64,000 nt of DNA from Enterobacter quasihormaechei. GTDB lineage: Bacteria > Pseudomonadota > Gammaproteobacteria > Enterobacterales > Enterobacteriaceae. How positions within the stretch are numbered: position 1 is the first letter of the stretch; each line of letters begins with the position of its first letter. The notes below the pieces were generated by a model. It was not told the DNA's origin. It saw only the letters and a program-made list of their open reading frames with translations, and did no database searches. The translations under genes and the position numbers were made by a program. Positions 59,276-64,000 of the stretch are shown in pieces. The stretch is taken from NCBI RefSeq assembly GCF_004331385.1, contig NZ_SJON01000002.1, positions 372,001 to 436,000 of the forward strand, in the 5' to 3' direction.

Positions 59276-59770
59276 ATGCGACACGAACACGACGGCGGTG
59301 GACGCCGGCCACGATTTTTTGGCCATGGCGATTTACGGCTGGTGATCCTGGACATCCTGACGCGCAGCGCGAGCCACGGTTACGAGCTGATTAAGGAGAT
59401 CGAGAACCTGACGCAGGGTCATTACACGCCAAGCCCCGGGGTGATTTACCCGACGCTGGATTATTTGCAGGATCAGGCGCTGATCGCCATTACCGAAGAA
59501 GAGAATGGCCGTAAGCGGATCGCGATTAACGCCGCCGGAGAGCAGTGGCTGGAAGCTAACCGGGAACAGCTGGAGCAGATCCAGACGCGTATCAAGGCGC
59601 GTTCCGTCGGGTTCCAGCTGCGCAAGAACCCGCAGATGAAGCGGGCTTTAGATAACTTCAAAGCGGTCCTGGATCTGAAGGTGAACCAGGGAGAGCTCAG
59701 CGACGCGCAGCTCAAACAGATTATCGGCGTGATTGACCGCGCGGCGCTGGAGATATCCCAGCTGGATTAA
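59276..59770 (+). CDS. yqjI: PadR-family repressor YqjI, short form without Cys/His-rich extension
   Basis: A 164-residue winged-helix regulator. [20 protein letters not shown] and [20 protein letters not shown] form the PadR DNA-binding domain, and the C-terminal [20 protein letters not shown] dimerisation region matches E. coli YqjI. E. coli YqjI is about 207 residues, with a Cys/His-rich N-terminal extension that senses nickel. Here the protein starts [19 protein letters not shown], and an in-frame stop (TGA at 59264-59266) directly upstream rules out a longer version. GAGG precedes the ATG. It is divergent from yqjH and overlaps the MCP gene end by four bases. Confidence 0.9.
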   Translation: MRHEHDGGGRRPRFFGHGDLRLVILDILTRSASHGYELIKEIENLTQGHYTPSPGVIYPTLDYLQDQALIAITEEENGRKRIAINAAGEQWLEANREQLEQIQTRIKARSVGFQLRKNPQMKRALDNFKAVLDLKVNQGELSDAQLKQIIGVIDRAALEISQLD

Positions 59771-61326
59771 GCCAGCACACCGTCGCTCACGCGGAACACG
59801 CGCACCAGCTCTTTCAGGTGCATCGCCTGTTCGTTCAGGGATGCCGCCGCCGCAACAGACTCCTCCACCAGCGCGGAGTTCTGCTGGGTGGTGGCGTCTA
59901 TCAGGCCAATCGCGCTGTTGATCTGCGAGATGCCTTCCGTCTGCTCGTGGCTGGCCTGGCGGATTTCACGCAGGATAACGTCCATCTCCTCCACGTTACC
60001 GACCATCCCGTTGATAAGCCCGCTGGCTTTCTCCACAAGGTTCATGCCGTCCTGAGTCTGGCTTGTCGAACTTTCGATCAGCTGGCGGATCTCACTTGCG
60101 GATGTCGCACTCTTCTGCGCGAGCTGGCGCACTTCGCCCGCCACCACCGCAAAGCCACGGCCATGCTCACCCGCCCGGGCCGCTTCGACCGCCGCATTCA
60201 GCGCCAGAATGTTCGTCTGGAAGGCAATGGCATCGATCAGGTCGATAATGTCGGACATCCGGTTCGATGTTTCGTTAATCAGGCGCATTTTGCTGGTAAC
60301 CTGCTTCATCATCTCCCCGTTGTTTTTCACCACCGCAGCCGCATCGGCAGACAGGTTGGTCGCTTCCCCGGTGTGCGAGGCGGTATTCTTCACCGTGGCG
60401 GTGATCTGCTCCATCGACGCCGCCGTCTGTTCAACAGAACTGGCCTGCTCCTCCGTGCGCGCGGCCAGATCCTGATTGCCGGCGACAATCTGCGCGGCGG
60501 CGCTGGAGATGTTTTCCGACCCGGTCTGCACCTGCTGCACAATCTCCAGCAGGCGCGTTTTCATCTCCATCAGTGCGGTAAGAAGCAGTCCGGTTTCATC
60601 TTTACCGTGCGAGGTAATGCTGCGCGTCAGATCGCCATCGGCAATGGCTTGTGCAAAATTCACCGCGTCGTTCAGCGGTCGGGTAATGGATCGCACAATG
60701 AGCCAGCCAATCAGGCTGGCTGCCACGACGCTGAACAGCGTAATCACGATCAGCAGGAGACGATTGGTGCGGAAATCGCCTTCCACCTGCACGCCCGCGC
60801 TCTGCATTGCCCGGTCCTGGATCGCAATCAGCGCCTGCACTTTCGCTTTGTAGGACTGTTGCAGGTTCAGGGTGTTGGTCATCATCTCGTTTATCGCAGC
60901 CGCACGGTCGTTATTCTGCACGGCCTGCAAAATGCGATAGCGTGAGTCGAGATATTGCTGACGTACGCCGCGGATATCCGCCAGCGCCTGTTGAGATTTC
61001 TTATCCTTGAGAGCGTTGTCCAGCTCGCTCAGGATTGCGGTGATGCGCTCGCTGATCGCCTTCAGGCGCTGCTCTGACTGCGTCGTGTAGGTCCCCTGTT
61101 CGTCCAGCAGCATAAGCTGCTGTGTGCTTATAAATTCCTGGAAGTTGTCGATTAGCTGGTTCGCTTTAACCGTGGTTGGATAGTCGCTGGTAAGGATGGT
61201 TTGCATTCCATTGTTTGCCCGATTCAGGCTCATCAGAGACAAACTTGCGCTGACGACCATCAGGACAATAAATAATCCAAACGCCAGAAATAATTTCGTG
61301 CCGATCTTTACGTCATGTATGAACAT
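59767..61326 (-). CDS. methyl-accepting chemotaxis protein
   Basis: A 519-residue inner-membrane chemoreceptor. The start [20 protein letters not shown] opens the first membrane span; a periplasmic helical four-helix bundle (about 35-185) is the sensor, the second span is near 190-211 ([20 protein letters not shown]), then HAMP ([20 protein letters not shown]). The signalling tip is [20 protein letters not shown] with [20 protein letters not shown]. It ends RVSDGVLA with no NWETF-type CheR-docking pentapeptide, so it is probably a low-abundance-type receptor. A sigma-28-like promoter lies about 125 bases upstream. The attractant is unknown. Confidence 0.92.
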   Translation of the reverse strand: MFIHDVKIGTKLFLAFGLFIVLMVVSASLSLMSLNRANNGMQTILTSDYPTTVKANQLIDNFQEFISTQQLMLLDEQGTYTTQSEQRLKAISERITAILSELDNALKDKKSQQALADIRGVRQQYLDSRYRILQAVQNNDRAAAINEMMTNTLNLQQSYKAKVQALIAIQDRAMQSAGVQVEGDFRTNRLLLIVITLFSVVAASLIGWLIVRSITRPLNDAVNFAQAIADGDLTRSITSHGKDETGLLLTALMEMKTRLLEIVQQVQTGSENISSAAAQIVAGNQDLAARTEEQASSVEQTAASMEQITATVKNTASHTGEATNLSADAAAVVKNNGEMMKQVTSKMRLINETSNRMSDIIDLIDAIAFQTNILALNAAVEAARAGEHGRGFAVVAGEVRQLAQKSATSASEIRQLIESSTSQTQDGMNLVEKASGLINGMVGNVEEMDVILREIRQASHEQTEGISQINSAIGLIDATTQQNSALVEESVAAAASLNEQAMHLKELVRVFRVSDGVLA

Positions 61327-61450
61327 ATTTACCCCATCGATGTGATTATTTCTCAGACGATCGCTGTTATCGGAAGAAAACTTGCTAACTTTATGACTTT
61401 GATCGTTTTTTTCTTTTTCAGTCGTAGGGAAGTCGGGGCGCAAGAATTAA

Positions 61451-61477
61451 AAATCGGCAGGTTTTTTTAGTTACTTA
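61451..61477 (-). promoter_or_regulatory. putative sigma-28 (FliA) promoter of the MCP gene
   Basis: On the minus strand TAAGTAAC-N11-GCCGATTT, against the FliA consensus TAAAGTTT-N11-GCCGATAA. The -10 side and the spacer fit well, the -35 side only partly. It is 125 bases upstream of the start. Confidence 0.5.
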
Positions 61478-61512
61478 ATATTTCATTAACAACATAACTT
61501 ATACTGAAAAAC

Positions 61513-61551
61513 AAAAAAGCCGTTTACCCCCGGGGGAATAAACGGCTTTTT
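61513..61551 (-). terminator. terminator downstream of aer
   Basis: A long hairpin (AAAAAGCCGTTTA, CCCCCGGGGG, TAAACGGCTTTTT in the plus reading) lies 15 bases past the aer stop on the minus strand, where it is followed by TTTTTTGTTTTT. It separates aer from the MCP gene. Confidence 0.9.
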
Positions 61552-61566
61552 CGAAGCAGGCATTTC

Positions 61567-63087
61567 TTAATGCAGCACGGTAACCGCATCTTCAAGGCGT
61601 CCGGCCCGATGCTTAACCATCGCGGAAATCTGTGCGCTCTCTTCGACCAGGTCCGCATTTTTCTGCGTAATGCTGTCCAGCTCCGCCACGGCACGCGTCA
61701 GCTCGGTCAATCCCGTGGCCTGTTCGGAGGTGGAATGGCTGATCTGCGCGATAAGCTGCGTGACGTTTTTCACCTGCTCGACAATATCATCCATCGTACG
61801 ACCCGCAGCGTGTACCTGACTGGCGCCGGACTGCACTTTGCTGGCGCTGGCGTCGATCAGCTTGCGAATATCGTTCGCCGCATTGGCGCTGCGGCTGGCA
61901 AGATGGCGCACTTCGCCAGCCACCACCGCAAAGCCTTTCCCCTGCTCGCCCGCGCGGGCCGCCTCAACCGCAGCGTTCAGCGCCAGAATATTGGTCTGGA
62001 AGGCGATATCGTTGATAAGAGACGTAATTGAGCCAATGCGCTGGGTACTGTCGGCAATGTCATCCATGGTTTTCACCACGGTCTGCATCACGGTGCCTCC
62101 CTGCGTGGCCGCGCTGCTGGCGGCCATCGACAGCTTGTCGGCTTCGGCTGCGGTCTCAGAGTTGCTCTGCACCGACGCCGCCATCTGGTTCATCGTGGCC
62201 ACGGTCTGCTGCACGTTCGCCACGGTCTGGCGCGTGCGGTCGTTGAGATCTTCATTGCCCTGCGCCAGCCTGTCGCTACCGTCACGCACGCTCACGACCT
62301 GGCTGGACACGTCGTTGATCAGCCAGCGGCACATCAGCCCCAGCTGTCCGACGGCCCGCAGCGTCAGGCCCAGCTCGTCGCTGCGGTTAAGATGCTGAAC
62401 GCTGTTACGCTCTCCGGTGGCGACCTTCAGCGCCTGGCGCGCCACGTTTTCAACCGGGCGGACGATCTGCTGTTCAAACACCAAAGTGCCAAGCAGCATC
62501 ACCACGGCCGCCGCTACCAGCGACGTCCATCCCGCAGCACTGGCAACCAGCGTTGCGGCCATCACCGCAAACAGTACCGCCATCACGCTACGCACGCGCC
62601 AGCGCAGCGGCATCGCCGGTAATTTACCGAGCCAGCCTTTGCGCACCACCAGCCCTTTATGAATGCGTTTTTTGCAGCGTCCTTCGTTGAGCGCCTTGTA
62701 AAGCGGCTCCACCGCGGCTATCTCCTCCTCCGTGGCGCGAGTACGAATCGACATATAGCCCGTCTTCTGGCCATTACGCACCATCGGTACCGCATTCGCG
62801 CGTACCCAATAGTGATCGCCATTTTTACGTCGGTTTTTGACAATCCCGCTCCAGGGCTCGCCTTTTTGCAGCGTGTACCACATGTCGGCAAAAGCCGCTT
62901 TCGGCATATCCGGATGGCGCACGATATTGTGCGGCTGCCCAAGCAGCTCCTGGAGCGTAAAGCCGCTCACCTGCACAAAGGTGTCGTTAGTGTGGGTCAT
63001 GTAGCTGTGGAGGTCGGTGGTCGACATAAGTGTGGTGTCATCGTCCAGCGGATATTCATTCTGGGTGACATAGTCAGGAGAGGACAT
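61567..63087 (-). CDS. aer: aerotaxis receptor Aer
   Basis: A 506-residue energy-taxis receptor with no periplasmic domain. The N-terminal PAS domain (about 10-120; THTNDTFVQVSGFTLQELLG, RHPDMPKAAFADMWYTL, KNRRKNGDHYWVRANAVP) binds FAD and reads respiratory redox state. A hydrophobic hairpin (about 165-205) anchors it, then HAMP and the signalling domain with [20 protein letters not shown]. The start MSSPDYVTQ gives the E. coli length (506). A sigma-28 promoter lies upstream. It ends EDAVTVLH, without a CheR pentapeptide, as in E. coli Aer, which is methylation-independent. Confidence 0.97.
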   Translation of the reverse strand: MSSPDYVTQNEYPLDDDTTLMSTTDLHSYMTHTNDTFVQVSGFTLQELLGQPHNIVRHPDMPKAAFADMWYTLQKGEPWSGIVKNRRKNGDHYWVRANAVPMVRNGQKTGYMSIRTRATEEEIAAVEPLYKALNEGRCKKRIHKGLVVRKGWLGKLPAMPLRWRVRSVMAVLFAVMAATLVASAAGWTSLVAAAVVMLLGTLVFEQQIVRPVENVARQALKVATGERNSVQHLNRSDELGLTLRAVGQLGLMCRWLINDVSSQVVSVRDGSDRLAQGNEDLNDRTRQTVANVQQTVATMNQMAASVQSNSETAAEADKLSMAASSAATQGGTVMQTVVKTMDDIADSTQRIGSITSLINDIAFQTNILALNAAVEAARAGEQGKGFAVVAGEVRHLASRSANAANDIRKLIDASASKVQSGASQVHAAGRTMDDIVEQVKNVTQLIAQISHSTSEQATGLTELTRAVAELDSITQKNADLVEESAQISAMVKHRAGRLEDAVTVLH

Positions 63088-63137
63088 AGTGAGCATCCCT
63101 TGCAGGTTATTTGAATGTTAATTTTGTGGCTTATGTT

Positions 63138-63164
63138 TTTTCGGCGATAAAAAATTTATCTTTA
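63138..63164 (-). promoter_or_regulatory. sigma-28 (FliA) promoter of aer
   Basis: On the minus strand TAAAGATA-N11-GCCGAAAA, close to the FliA consensus TAAAGTTT-N11-GCCGATAA with the exact 11-base spacer. It lies about 50 bases upstream of the aer start, tying aer to flagellar gene expression. Confidence 0.75.
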
Positions 63165-63447
63165 GTTGTTAAATATGATTAAGATCGCAAATTCGGGTTA
63201 AACCGCACTTTTCGTACGTTTTTCTAATTAATTGATTTAAAATACTTTCGTAATGAAACTACCCACAAAGCATGATCCTGTAATGCACCCTTAAGTCGCA
63301 TTCCCTGCCCTGGAGCAGTGCAATTGCTGAAACCTCATCACCGGCCCGTTATCCCTTATTCCGTGCGGCGCGCAATGGCATGATTAAATATTGCGCAACT
63401 TTGATTTAACCTGGCGTTTATCCCGATTTTCGTTAAGCCCTCTGAGG

Positions 63448-64000
<553 letters not shown>

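Noticed and set aside
63376-63396. TGGCATGATTAAATATTGCG as a sigma-54 promoter
   Set aside because: GG and GC are 14 bases apart, while sigma-54 needs ten; the site at 63448 has the right spacing.

Overview
The window is chromosomal DNA from a member of the Enterobacteriaceae. The order parE-yqiA-cpdA-yqiB-nudF / tolC-ygiB-ygiC / ygiD / zupT ... ribB / ubiK / hldE-glnE-ygiF / ygiM-cca / uppP / folB / plsY ... tsaD / rpsU-dnaG-rpoD / mug / ileX ... yqjH / yqjI ... aer / patA is the Escherichia coli K-12 backbone around 68-69 min. Protein identity to E. coli is high but not complete. A complete urease cluster with ureJ where E. coli has ttd genes, extra fimbrial genes and an extra iron-uptake locus point to Enterobacter (E. 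cloacae complex) or a close relative. This assignment is inference from gene content, not a computed phylogeny.

Layout. 1-12.1 kb is accessory: an AraC regulator, a five-gene minus-strand operon (ferric-siderophore ABC transporter plus a SIS-domain RpiR regulator), a divergent TonB-dependent siderophore receptor behind a Fur-like site, and a BvgAS/EvgAS-type phosphorelay. 12.2-14.9 kb has a DUF1090 periplasmic protein and an orphan usher shortened at both ends. 14.9-24.8 kb is backbone (topoisomerase IV subunit B, cAMP phosphodiesterase, ADP-ribose pyrophosphatase, TolC, zinc transporter). 25.1-30.1 kb is a four-gene chaperone-usher fimbrial operon inserted between zupT and ribB. 30.1-41.4 kb is backbone, with an FMN riboswitch on ribB. 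41.5-48.7 kb is an accessory block: an MFS transporter and ureDABCEJFG, the urease genes lying between two REP/BIME elements. 48.8-54.9 kb is backbone: tsaD, the macromolecular synthesis operon rpsU-dnaG-rpoD, mug and tRNA-Ile2(CAU). 54.9-58.4 kb is a small island with a T6SS Hcp, a divergent type-44-like polymorphic toxin with a membrane-anchored candidate immunity protein, and a coiled-coil J-domain protein. 58.4-64 kb holds the Fur/YqjI-linked siderophore reductase, two chemoreceptors with sigma-28 promoters, and the start of sigma-54-linked putrescine aminotransferase.

How the genes work together. Receptor, ABC transporter and YqjH can form an outer-membrane to cytoplasm iron path (uptake, then ferric-chelate reduction). 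The urease block encodes the enzyme, all accessory proteins and a candidate nickel permease, so it looks self-sufficient apart from nickel regulation. The Hcp/toxin/immunity group looks like an auxiliary T6SS effector module that would rely on a core T6SS elsewhere in the genome. The most interesting items are this detached toxin-immunity pair beside an orphan hcp, a YqjI regulator without the Cys/His-rich nickel-sensing extension, a PAS-less BvgS-like sensor, and the doubly truncated orphan usher whose start codon lies in a hairpin.
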